Shown here one piece after another: positions 1-7,790 of a DNA stretch of 9,672 bases. The notes beneath the pieces were generated by a model. It searched no databases, had not been told where the DNA came from, and was given only the letters and a program-made list of their open reading frames with translations. The stretch covers positions 1-9,672 of the forward strand of contig JAAUPH010000071.1 of assembly GCA_012035435.1 (NCBI GenBank), given 5' to 3'. The position numbers and the translations under genes were made by a program. The stretch's first letter is position 1. Every line of letters starts with the position of its first letter. Source of the DNA: Sphingopyxis sp. GTDB taxonomy: Bacteria; Pseudomonadota; Alphaproteobacteria; Sphingomonadales; Sphingomonadaceae.

Positions 1-263
1 GATTGCGCGCCGCGCTCGGTCGGCGCGCCGGTCGGGCCCGCAACGTTCAACATGCCGCTCGATAAGAGGAAGTAACCCGCGACGCCAATCAGCAGCAATG
101 TGCCGCAGCCAAGCTTGCGGCCGAGCAGCATCGGCAGCAGCCCGATCAGCAGACCGCCAATTCCGCCGCCACCGCCTCCGCCGCCAAATCCGCCAAATCC
201 ACCGCCGGAACCGCGCCCAAGGTCGCGGATATCATTGCCGGGGTCATAGTCGTCGAGACGCAT
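1..263 (-). CDS. Neutral zinc metallopeptidase, YpfJ/KPN_02809 family (N-terminus, runs off window)
   Basis: The gene reads leftwards from an ATG at 263-261 and is still open at the window edge, giving 87 residues. The visible part starts MRLDDYDPGNDIRDLGRGSG, then has a run of glycines to about residue 37, then a hydrophobic segment (about 38-47), the motif GRKLGCG and a second hydrophobic stretch (about 53-67). This charged tail, glycine linker and membrane anchor is typical of the N-terminus of the YpfJ-type putative neutral zinc metallopeptidases (PF04228). In those proteins the HExxH-containing catalytic part follows the anchor, and here it lies outside the window. An AAGGA ribosome binding site (plus-strand 272-276) supports the start. 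It is divergent from the 3-hydroxybutyrate dehydrogenase gene. Family assignment rests on the N-terminal pattern only; the protease activity is inferred. Confidence 0.72.
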   Translation of the reverse strand, partial: MRLDDYDPGNDIRDLGRGSGGGFGGFGGGGGGGGIGGLLIGLLPMLLGRKLGCGTLLLIGVAGYFLLSSGMLNVAGPTGAPTERGAQ

Positions 264-367
264 CGTGTCGGTCCTTCACAGGCAGGCTTGACCGCAGCAT
301 AGACCCGCGACAAGACTTTGAGAATGCGGTTATTGCGCAGATGTTCAATCAGCGGGAGAAGATTGTA

Positions 368-1156
368 ATGACCGACCTTACGGGCCGGGTGGCGCTGATT
401 ACCGGATCGACCTCTGGCATTGGCCTTGGCTATGCGCGGGCGCTGGCGGCGGCTGGCGCCGCGGTGATGATCAACGGCTTTGGCGATACTGATGCGATTG
501 CGGCAATGGTCGCGGAACTGGGTGCGGTTAACGGGGGCAGGGCGGAGCATCATGGTGCCGACATGACCCAGCCTGCCGAGATTCGCGCGATGGTGGCCGC
601 CTGCACCGATGCATTCGGTCCACCGGACATTTTGATCAACAATGCGGGCATCCAGCATGTTGCGCCGGTAGATGAATTTCCCGAGGACAAGTGGGACGCG
701 GTGTTGGCGATCATATTGTCCTCCGCCTTCCACGCGACCAAGGCTGCGCTGCCGGGAATGAAGGCGAAGGGCTGGGGCCGCATCATCAACACGGGATCGA
801 TGCACAGCCTGGTCGCCAGTCCCTATAAGTCGGCCTATAACGCAGCGAAACATGGCATTGCGGGCCTGACCAAAACGGTCGCGCTGGAAGTGGCGACGCA
901 GGGCATTACGGTCAATTGCATTTGCCCCGGCTATGTATGGACGCCCCTCGTGGAAAATCAAATTCCCGACACGATGAAGGCGCGCGGAATGACCTATGAC
1001 GAGGTGGTCAATCAGGTGTTGCTCGACAAACAACCGCAGAGACAATTTGTGCAGGTGGAACAACTGGCGGCGCTGGCGCTCTTCCTGTGCAGCGATGCGG
1101 CCAGCGCGATTACCGGCACCAATCTCTCGGTCGATGGTGGCTGGACCGCGCAGTAG
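368..1156 (+). CDS. bdhA: 3-hydroxybutyrate dehydrogenase (SDR family)
   Basis: A 262-aa cytoplasmic short-chain dehydrogenase, the usual length for bacterial D-3-hydroxybutyrate dehydrogenase, which oxidises 3-hydroxybutyrate to acetoacetate with NAD+. Visible motifs are the nucleotide-binding TGSTSGIG (12-19), NNAG (91-94) and the catalytic set Ser144, Tyr157 and Lys161, with the stretch LVASPYKSAYNAAKHG that is characteristic of HBDH within the SDR superfamily. The C-terminus ends in the common SDR pattern VDGGWTAQ. The start at 368 was chosen because the Rossmann fold begins right after it and a GGGAGA site lies 8 nt upstream; an in-frame extension to 98 is a shadow overlapping the opposite-strand gene. 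It is first in a tight operon with the DUF4893-like lipoprotein (34-nt gap) and the M20 amidohydrolase. The product links polyhydroxybutyrate or ketone-body use to acetyl-CoA. Another SDR substrate is possible but less likely. Confidence 0.88.
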   Translation: MTDLTGRVALITGSTSGIGLGYARALAAAGAAVMINGFGDTDAIAAMVAELGAVNGGRAEHHGADMTQPAEIRAMVAACTDAFGPPDILINNAGIQHVAPVDEFPEDKWDAVLAIILSSAFHATKAALPGMKAKGWGRIINTGSMHSLVASPYKSAYNAAKHGIAGLTKTVALEVATQGITVNCICPGYVWTPLVENQIPDTMKARGMTYDEVVNQVLLDKQPQRQFVQVEQLAALALFLCSDAASAITGTNLSVDGGWTAQ

Positions 1157-1190
1157 CGGAGTGGCACAAGATGATCGGGGAGAGTAAGGT

Positions 1191-1847
1191 ATGACGCGGA
1201 CCGCCACCAGCATTGCCGCAGCGCTTGCGGCTATGGTCGCCGTTGCTGGCTGCGCCAGCGCACCGCGCAGCGCGGAGAGTGCAGCGACAGCAGCGTCCCC
1301 TGGCGAAGAGGCTCCCGGCAGTTGGCGCGCCACTGCAACAGCGCAGGACCGCGCACGTATCCGTGACTGGCATGGGGCATGGCAGGACGCTCTTGCCGAC
1401 GGGCGGGCTAAGGGTTTTGGCTTGCAAATTGCGGCAGAGGGCGTGTTGCTGCAACCCGAAGCCGCACTGCCCAATCCGCATCTGCCCCCCGGAAACTATC
1501 GCTGCCGCACCATCAAGCTGGGCGCGCAGGCGGGGACATTGGGATATGTGGCCTATGACTGGTTCGCGTGCCGCGTCGATGGTGAGCAGGGCATCGTCAG
1601 CCTGACCAAGACGAGCGGGTCGCAGCGACCGGTGGGCCTGATCTTCCCCGACACGATGCGGCGTCAGATTTTCCTCGGCACATTGGTGCTCGGCGATGAA
1701 ACGACGCCGATCGATTATGGCGCCGATAAGATGCGCGACATGGCGGGGCTGGTCGAGCGGATCGGCGCGCGGCGCTGGCGGCTTGTCCTGCCGCGTCCAG
1801 CCTATGAATCCCTGCTCGACGTGATCGAGCTTGTTCCTGCGGAGTAA
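1191..1847 (+). CDS. Putative lipoprotein, DUF4893-like
   Basis: A 218-aa exported protein. Residues 1-21 form a signal sequence ending in the lipobox VAGC, so Cys21 is the probable lipidated residue. Next is an Ala/Ser/Glu-rich linker (about 22-45), then a globular domain with tryptophans (DWHGAW, about 59-64) and a YRCRTIKLG...YDWFACRV core. The pattern of an RDWHxAW helix followed by a NYRCRTIKLG beta region matches my recollection of the DUF4893 family of sphingomonads, whose function is unknown. A GGGGAG site (1177-1182) precedes the ATG. It sits between bdhA and the amidohydrolase with short gaps (34 and 6 nt), so it is almost certainly co-transcribed. Two cysteines in the mature domain (in YRCRT and WFACRV) could form a disulfide in the periplasm. 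The role is unknown; export is well supported and the DUF name less so. Confidence 0.75.
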   Translation: MTRTATSIAAALAAMVAVAGCASAPRSAESAATAASPGEEAPGSWRATATAQDRARIRDWHGAWQDALADGRAKGFGLQIAAEGVLLQPEAALPNPHLPPGNYRCRTIKLGAQAGTLGYVAYDWFACRVDGEQGIVSLTKTSGSQRPVGLIFPDTMRRQIFLGTLVLGDETTPIDYGADKMRDMAGLVERIGARRWRLVLPRPAYESLLDVIELVPAE

Positions 1848-1853
1848 AATTTT

Positions 1854-3164
1854 ATGCGCAATTTGGCCTTTCTGACCCTGTCTTTGGCGCTCTCGGCTCC
1901 TGCAAGCGCGCAGGAACTCGCCTCGCAGATCAAGGCGCAAATGCCCTCGCTGATGGCGCTCTACGATGATCTCCATGCCAATCCTGAGCTCAGCTTTATG
2001 GAGGAGCGTAGCGCGGGCGTAATGGCGCGGGAGGCGCAGGCGGCGGGCTTTGAAGTAACAGAGAAGGTTGGCGGCCATGGCGTGGTCGCCGTGATGCGCA
2101 ATGGGCCGGGTCCGGTCGTGCTGCTGCGCGCCGATATGGACGGTCTGCCGGTGACCGAGCAAACGGGGCTGCCCGGCGCTTCGAAGGTGCGCGTGGTCAC
2201 AAAGGAAGGCGTCGAAACGGGCGTAATGCACGCCTGCGGCCATGATACGCACATGACCGCGTGGATCGGCACCGCCCGGATGCTCGCCGCGAACAAGGCG
2301 AACTGGTCGGGCACCATCGTCATGATCGGCCAGCCCGCCGAAGAACGCGGTGCGGGCGCAGTGGCGATGTTGAAGGACGGGCTGTTCACACGCTTTCCAA
2401 AGCCTGATTATGCACTCGCCTTTCATGATGCGGCGCAGTTTCCGGCCGGCATGATCGGCTATACGCCCGGCTATGCGCTCGCCAATGTCGATAGCGTCGA
2501 TGTGCATGTGAAGGGTGTCGGCGGGCACGGTGCCTATCCGCACACGACCAAGGATCCCGTCGTGCTCGCCAGCCGCATCGTCGGCTCGCTCCAGACCCTG
2601 GTGTCGCGGGAGGTTGACCCGCAGGATGCGGCGGTGGTCACCGTCGGCAGCTTTCATGCTGGGACCAAGCATAATATCATCTCGGACGAGGCCAAGCTTC
2701 AGCTGACCGTTCGGAGCTTTTCCGACAAGACCCGGATGATGCTGCTAAACGGCATCCGACGCATCGCACGCGGCGAGGCGATTGCGGCGGGCGTTCCTGA
2801 AGACAGGATGCCAGTGGTCGCGGTTGAGGATAAGGAATTCACGCCGTCAACCTTCAACACCCCCGATTTCACGCTGGAGATGGGCGCGTTCCTGCAAAGC
2901 CGCTTCGGCGAGGCGCGGGTGAGGCAAGTGCCTGCGGTCATGGGTGGCGAGGATTTTGGCCAGTTCCAGCGCGCCGACACCAAGATCAAAAGCCTGATTT
3001 TCTGGGTCGGCGGGGTGAAGCAGGCCGAATATGATGCGGCGATGAAAAACGGCACGCAGTTGCCCAGCCTGCATTCGCCATTCTGGGCGCCCGACGCGCC
3101 GATGGTGATTTCAACCGCGACCGAGGCGATGACGGCAATGACGTTGAAACTACTCAAGCGATAA
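1854..3164 (+). CDS. Exported M20D amidohydrolase (hippurate/IAA-amino-acid hydrolase type)
   Basis: A 436-aa metallo-amidohydrolase of peptidase family M20, subfamily D, which cleaves N-acyl or N-aryl-acyl amino acids into acid plus amino acid. A signal peptide (residues 1-19, ending ASA before Gln20) sends it to the periplasm. Family motifs appear in order: HANPELSF (41-48), RADMDGLPV (92-100), HACGHDTH (126-133), QPAEE (160-164), the dimerisation/substrate motif GGHGAYPH (223-230), MGGEDF (363-368) and LHSPFW (406-411). The expected metal ligands are present: Cys128, His130, Glu164, His191 and His407, with Glu163 as the general base, so the enzyme looks intact. The Shine-Dalgarno GGAG (1841-1844) lies in the last codons of the preceding gene, 6 nt before this start, which suggests translational coupling. 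The exact substrate cannot be read from sequence; hippurate, N-acetyl or lipoamino acids are candidates. Confidence 0.88.
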   Translation: MRNLAFLTLSLALSAPASAQELASQIKAQMPSLMALYDDLHANPELSFMEERSAGVMAREAQAAGFEVTEKVGGHGVVAVMRNGPGPVVLLRADMDGLPVTEQTGLPGASKVRVVTKEGVETGVMHACGHDTHMTAWIGTARMLAANKANWSGTIVMIGQPAEERGAGAVAMLKDGLFTRFPKPDYALAFHDAAQFPAGMIGYTPGYALANVDSVDVHVKGVGGHGAYPHTTKDPVVLASRIVGSLQTLVSREVDPQDAAVVTVGSFHAGTKHNIISDEAKLQLTVRSFSDKTRMMLLNGIRRIARGEAIAAGVPEDRMPVVAVEDKEFTPSTFNTPDFTLEMGAFLQSRFGEARVRQVPAVMGGEDFGQFQRADTKIKSLIFWVGGVKQAEYDAAMKNGTQLPSLHSPFWAPDAPMVISTATEAMTAMTLKLLKR

Positions 3165-3171
3165 GCGCGCT

Positions 3172-3189
3172 GCGGACGATATCCGCTTT
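3172..3189 (+). terminator. Possible weak terminator after the bdhA operon
   Basis: A short hairpin GCGGA/TCCGC (3172-3176 with 3182-3186, 5-nt loop) begins 8 nt after the amidohydrolase stop and is followed by only three T. It is weak, so read-through into katG is possible. Confidence 0.3.
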
Positions 3190-3228
3190 GGCGTGGATAA
3201 ATCGATCACTGAATGCAATTTGATTTAT

Positions 3229-5476
<2,248 letters not shown>

Positions 5477-5503
5477 CGCTACAGAACTCGGTCGGCGCGA
5501 GAG

Positions 5504-5538
5504 GTCCCCGGTTCGCTAGTCGAGCCGGGGACTTTTTT
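5504..5538 (+). terminator. Rho-independent terminator of katG
   Basis: A 12-bp hairpin (5504-5515 with 5521-5532, one G-U pair, 5-nt loop) with a GC-rich base is followed immediately by six T (5533-5538). It lies 27 nt after the katG stop. Confidence 0.92.
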
Positions 5539-5646
5539 ATGTGTGCAGATTTTTTTTGCGCCGGGTGCAACTACCGAATGGGCGTGTGCATTATATTGAT
5601 ATGCGGGCCGGGCCCCTCTGACATTCTCGCCGTCAGGCTAGATGTG

Positions 5647-5760
5647 ATGTCGGACCGCATCGGGTGACACCGGTGCGTTTGGCCATTCCCTCCCCCCCCA
5701 CCGAAGGGCGGCGCACCGGGGTCACCTGATCCACAGAGCGAAGGCTCTATCAGGAGGTGC
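5647..5760 (+). promoter_or_regulatory. Structured leader with mutually exclusive hairpins over the DUF465 gene's ribosome binding site
   Basis: Three hairpins can be drawn. (A) 5659-5677 pairs with 5712-5730: 19 positions, with one G-U and one A-G mismatch, enclosing a 34-nt loop that holds a run of eight C. (B) CCTGAT (5725-5730) pairs with ATCAGG (5749-5754), stacked on AGAGC/GCTCT (5735-5739 with 5744-5748, loop GAAG); this occupies the AGG of the Shine-Dalgarno AGGAGG (5752-5757). (C) 5657-5663 pairs with 5670-5676 around a 6-nt loop. A and B share 5725-5730, and A and C share the left arm. C plus B would therefore hide the ribosome binding site, while A would expose it. This is a translational-switch layout. 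The ligand or trigger is unknown and I do not recognise a described riboswitch family. A weak promoter candidate lies upstream (CTGACA at 5618-5623). Confidence 0.55.
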
Positions 5761-5764
5761 CCAT

Positions 5765-5950
5765 ATGATGTCACTTAATCCATATTTGTTTCGCTTGACC
5801 CAGATGCACAAGCAACTGGACGACGCCATTCGGCGCGAAAGCTCGCGCCCGGCTAATGATCGGCTCCGGGTGCTTCGGCTCAAAAAACTGAAGCTCGCCG
5901 TCAAGGACCGGTTGGCTGAAGTTATGCGCAAGCCATTGCGCGCACGTTGA
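5765..5950 (+). CDS. Small DUF465/YdcH-family protein
   Basis: A 61-aa basic, helical protein with no signal peptide. It begins MMSLNPYLFRLTQMHKQLDDAI and ends with a helix containing LKKLKLAVKDRLAEV. The pattern of an SLN-x-L start, a first helix with an H-x-x-L-D/E motif, and a second helix with LKKxKLxxKD matches the DUF465 (YdcH) family, small coiled-coil hairpin proteins of unknown role that are common in alphaproteobacteria. A near-perfect AGGAGG (5752-5757) lies 7 nt before the first ATG; the second ATG (5768) is an alternative start. The gene is flanked by terminators on both sides, so it is a single-gene transcript with a long structured 5' leader. That is unusual for such a small gene and suggests control at translation. 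Confidence 0.8.
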   Translation: MMSLNPYLFRLTQMHKQLDDAIRRESSRPANDRLRVLRLKKLKLAVKDRLAEVMRKPLRAR

Positions 5951-5968
5951 CGGCAGAAACTTTGTGAC

Positions 5969-6010
5969 AGGGCGGGATGCGATTGCGCTTCCCGCCCTCT
6001 CTTCGTTTTC
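5969..6010 (+). terminator. Rho-independent terminator after the DUF465 gene
   Basis: A perfect 9-bp stem AGGGCGGGA/TCCCGCCCT (5969-5977 with 5990-5998, 12-nt loop) is followed by a T-rich but interrupted tail (CTCTTCGTTTTC). It sits 18 nt after the stop codon and separates this gene from terC. Confidence 0.7.
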
Positions 6011-6022
6011 AGAAATGAACCA

Positions 6023-6042
6023 AAATGGTGCGGAGCCCATTT
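6023..6042 (+). repeat. Inverted repeat upstream of terC
   Basis: AAATGG (6023-6028) and CCATTT (6037-6042) form a perfect 6-bp inverted repeat around an 8-nt centre, 30 nt before the terC start. It could be an operator or a small leader hairpin. No yybP-ykoY manganese riboswitch, the element often found before TerC/Alx genes, could be recognised. Confidence 0.3.
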
Positions 6043-6072
6043 CGTACCCCATAACCATAGGACAACCAGGGC

Positions 6073-7103
6073 ATGGAATTTTTAACAACAATTTGGCTCG
6101 GAACACCGGTGTGGTTCTGGCTGGCCTTTTTGAGCATCGTCGTCGCACTGACCGCATTCGACCTTGGCATATTGCACAAGGAAGATCGCGAGATGGGGAT
6201 AGCGGAATCGCTGAAACTGTCGGCGTTTTACATCACCATCGCCTTGCTTTTTGGCATCTGGGTCTATTTCCAGCGAACTGCCATGTATTCGGCGAATTCG
6301 GCCCCATCATCGGTCAGCAAATGGGCGCCGATATCACGATGAAATATTACACGGGCTTTTTCATCGAAAAGGCGCTTTCGATCGACAATATCTTTGTCAT
6401 CGGTCTGATCTTCACGACCTTCGCCATCCCGCGCAAATATCAGTATCGCGCGCTGCTGTGGGGTATCATTGGCGTCATCGTGCTGCGCGGGATCATGATC
6501 GCGCTGGGTGCAGCGTTGGTCGAGCAATATTATTGGGTGCTCTATTTCTTCGCGGTTTTCCTGATTGCGACAGGCATCAAGATGCTGGTCGCCGATGACA
6601 AGCCGATGGATGTCGCCAATAATCCGGTGGTCAAGCTAATCTCGCGGATGATGCGCGTGACGCCCGAACTGCACGAGCAGAAATTCTTCGTTCGCATCCC
6701 CGATACGAAGACCGGCAAAATGATGCTCGCCGCAACGCCCTTGTTTCTGGCGCTGGTGGTGATCAACGTTGTCGACCTCATCTTCGCGGTTGACAGTGTG
6801 CCGGCAATCTTCGCGATTACGACCGATACGTTCATCGTCTACACGTCGAACATCATGGCGGTGTTGGGCCTGCGCGCGCTCTACTTCGCGCTGGCCGCGA
6901 TGGTGCATCGTTTCCACTATCTGAAATATGCGCTTGCGCTGGTGCTGGTATTCATTGGGTCCAAGATTTTCGTCGCGGACTTCATCCTTGGCGGCGAGAA
7001 ATTCCCGCCGGTACTCAGCCTGGCCGTAACCTTCGCGCTGATTGCGGGCGGCATCATCTGGTCCTTGATCAAAACCCGCGATGAGTCTGCTCCAGCGCAT
7101 TGA
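6073..7103 (+). pseudogene. TerC/Alx-family membrane protein, interrupted by a 1-nt frameshift
   Basis: A polytopic inner-membrane protein of the TerC family (tellurium resistance / Alx-like); some members are known to export Mn2+ or to help metalate exported enzymes. Translation from 6073 (MEFLTTIWLGTPVWFWLAF, ATAGGA site upstream) runs 89 codons to a TGA at 6340-6342. The family sequence moves to the -1 frame between about 6290 and 6320 and continues to 7103. Adding one base, most simply in CCCC at 6302-6305, gives a 343-aa protein, close to normal. The N-terminal part has AFDLGILHKEDREMGIAESL. The second part has YYTGFFIEKALSIDNIF, with the family's conserved acidic residues, and VVDLIFAVDSVPAIFAITTDTFIVYTSN. 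About seven to nine hydrophobic helices are visible. As written, the product would stop after the second helix. The junction region (FQR to YYTGFF) may be longer than in most relatives. No other lesion is seen. Confidence 0.85.
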
Positions 7104-7143
7104 TCTTCTCGATTTTCACCACCAAGCTTGAAAGGAATGTCCA

Positions 7144-7638
7144 ATGAAAATCATTGCAACGGCTCTTGCCGTCGGCACCGCGGCAGCTATGGCCGCCACG
7201 CCCGCCGCTGCCAAAACAAAAGACAAGAGCACAAGCTGTGCGACCGTTACCGAAGCACAGGTCGCGTCGCAGTTCGATAAGTTCAACGCGGCTTGGGCTA
7301 CGAAAAATCCCGACACGGTGACCAAATTGTTCACCGATGACGCCGTGTTGCTCGCCACGGTGTCGAACAAGCCTCGTACCGACCATGCCGAGATCAAGGA
7401 TTATTTCGTTGGCTTCCTGAAAGGAAGCCCAGTCGGCACGATTACCAGCAGCACGATCGACATTGGTTGCAACAAGGCAACGCGCGTCGGCACCTGGACC
7501 GTCACGCTGACCGACGCGGCAACAGGAGCGAAGACCGATGTGAAGGCGCGTTATAGCTTTGTCTATCGGCTTGACGGTGGTGAGTGGAAGATCGACCACC
7601 TTCATTCATCGATGCTGCCGGAAACCGCTGGCAAGTAA
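7144..7638 (+). CDS. Secreted SnoaL/DUF4440-like (SgcJ/EcaC type) protein
   Basis: A 164-aa protein with a clean signal peptide (residues 1-23, ending PAAA before Lys24). The mature part looks like an NTF2-like cone fold: a first helix AQVASQFDKFNAAWATKNPDTV, then LFTDDAVLLATV, HAEIKDYFVGFL, and beta strands ending RYSFVYRLDGGEWKIDHLHSSMLPE. This is the usual layout of the SgcJ/EcaC, DUF4440 or CaMKII-association-domain-like proteins. Members bind small ligands or act as adaptors, and the function here is unknown. Cys32 and Cys109 are the only cysteines and could pair in the periplasm. AAAGGA (about 7130-7136) lies before the ATG. The gene starts 40 nt after terC with no terminator between them, so it may share the terC transcript. 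Confidence 0.8.
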   Translation: MKIIATALAVGTAAAMAATPAAAKTKDKSTSCATVTEAQVASQFDKFNAAWATKNPDTVTKLFTDDAVLLATVSNKPRTDHAEIKDYFVGFLKGSPVGTITSSTIDIGCNKATRVGTWTVTLTDAATGAKTDVKARYSFVYRLDGGEWKIDHLHSSMLPETAGK

Positions 7639-7651
7639 CGCACAAAGAGAA

Positions 7652-7696
7652 TGCCCGCCGGAGGTCTGACGACTTCCGGCGGGCAAGCTTTCCTCC
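7652..7696 (+). terminator. Strong hairpin terminator, possibly bidirectional
   Basis: A 14-bp stem (7652-7665 with 7672-7685, one G-U pair, 6-nt loop) lies between the convergent secreted-protein gene and aceA. On the plus strand it is followed by AGCTTTCCTCC and on the minus strand by TTCTCTTTG, so it may stop transcription from both sides. The T tracts are imperfect. Confidence 0.7.
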
Positions 7697-7740
7697 CCAG
7701 GAAAGCGATGGAGCAGGGCCGCGTCACGGGTCCTGGAATT

Positions 7741-7790
7741 TTTACGCGGCGAACTGGTTCCCGCGCCGCGTTTATGCGGCAAACTGGTTC
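7741..7790. repeat. 30-bp-period direct repeat duplicating the aceA stop end
   Basis: The 20-bp units at 7741-7760 and 7771-7790 differ at only two positions and are offset by 30 bp. Read on the minus strand both encode NQFAA followed by TAA, in the same frame. The first copy is the real end of aceA and the second lies just beyond its stop. Confidence 0.85.

Noticed and set aside
98..367. In-frame upstream extension of bdhA
   Set aside because: Arg/Ala-rich shadow of the opposite-strand glycine-rich metallopeptidase; the SDR fold starts at 368.
1110..2672. Long minus-strand open frame (520 codons) over the lipoprotein and amidohydrolase genes
   Set aside because: Antisense shadow in GC-rich DNA; His/Arg-rich, no family motifs, while the plus strand has clear ones. 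The same applies to 146-1474 (minus) and 7847-8566 (plus).
5539..5667. A 42-aa cysteine-rich open frame (five Cys) starting right at the katG terminator T tract
   Set aside because: It has no ribosome binding site, its start lies in the terminator tail, and it lacks recognisable structure; only its last six codons are mentioned, as a possible leader frame.
5951..6072. A yybP-ykoY manganese riboswitch before terC
   Set aside because: The conserved core and paired stems could not be found; the gap is mostly terminator plus a short inverted repeat.
5964..6290. Upstream part of the open frame that holds the second half of terC
   Set aside because: Its translation before about 6300 is not TerC-like; the true N-terminus is in the other frame from 6073.
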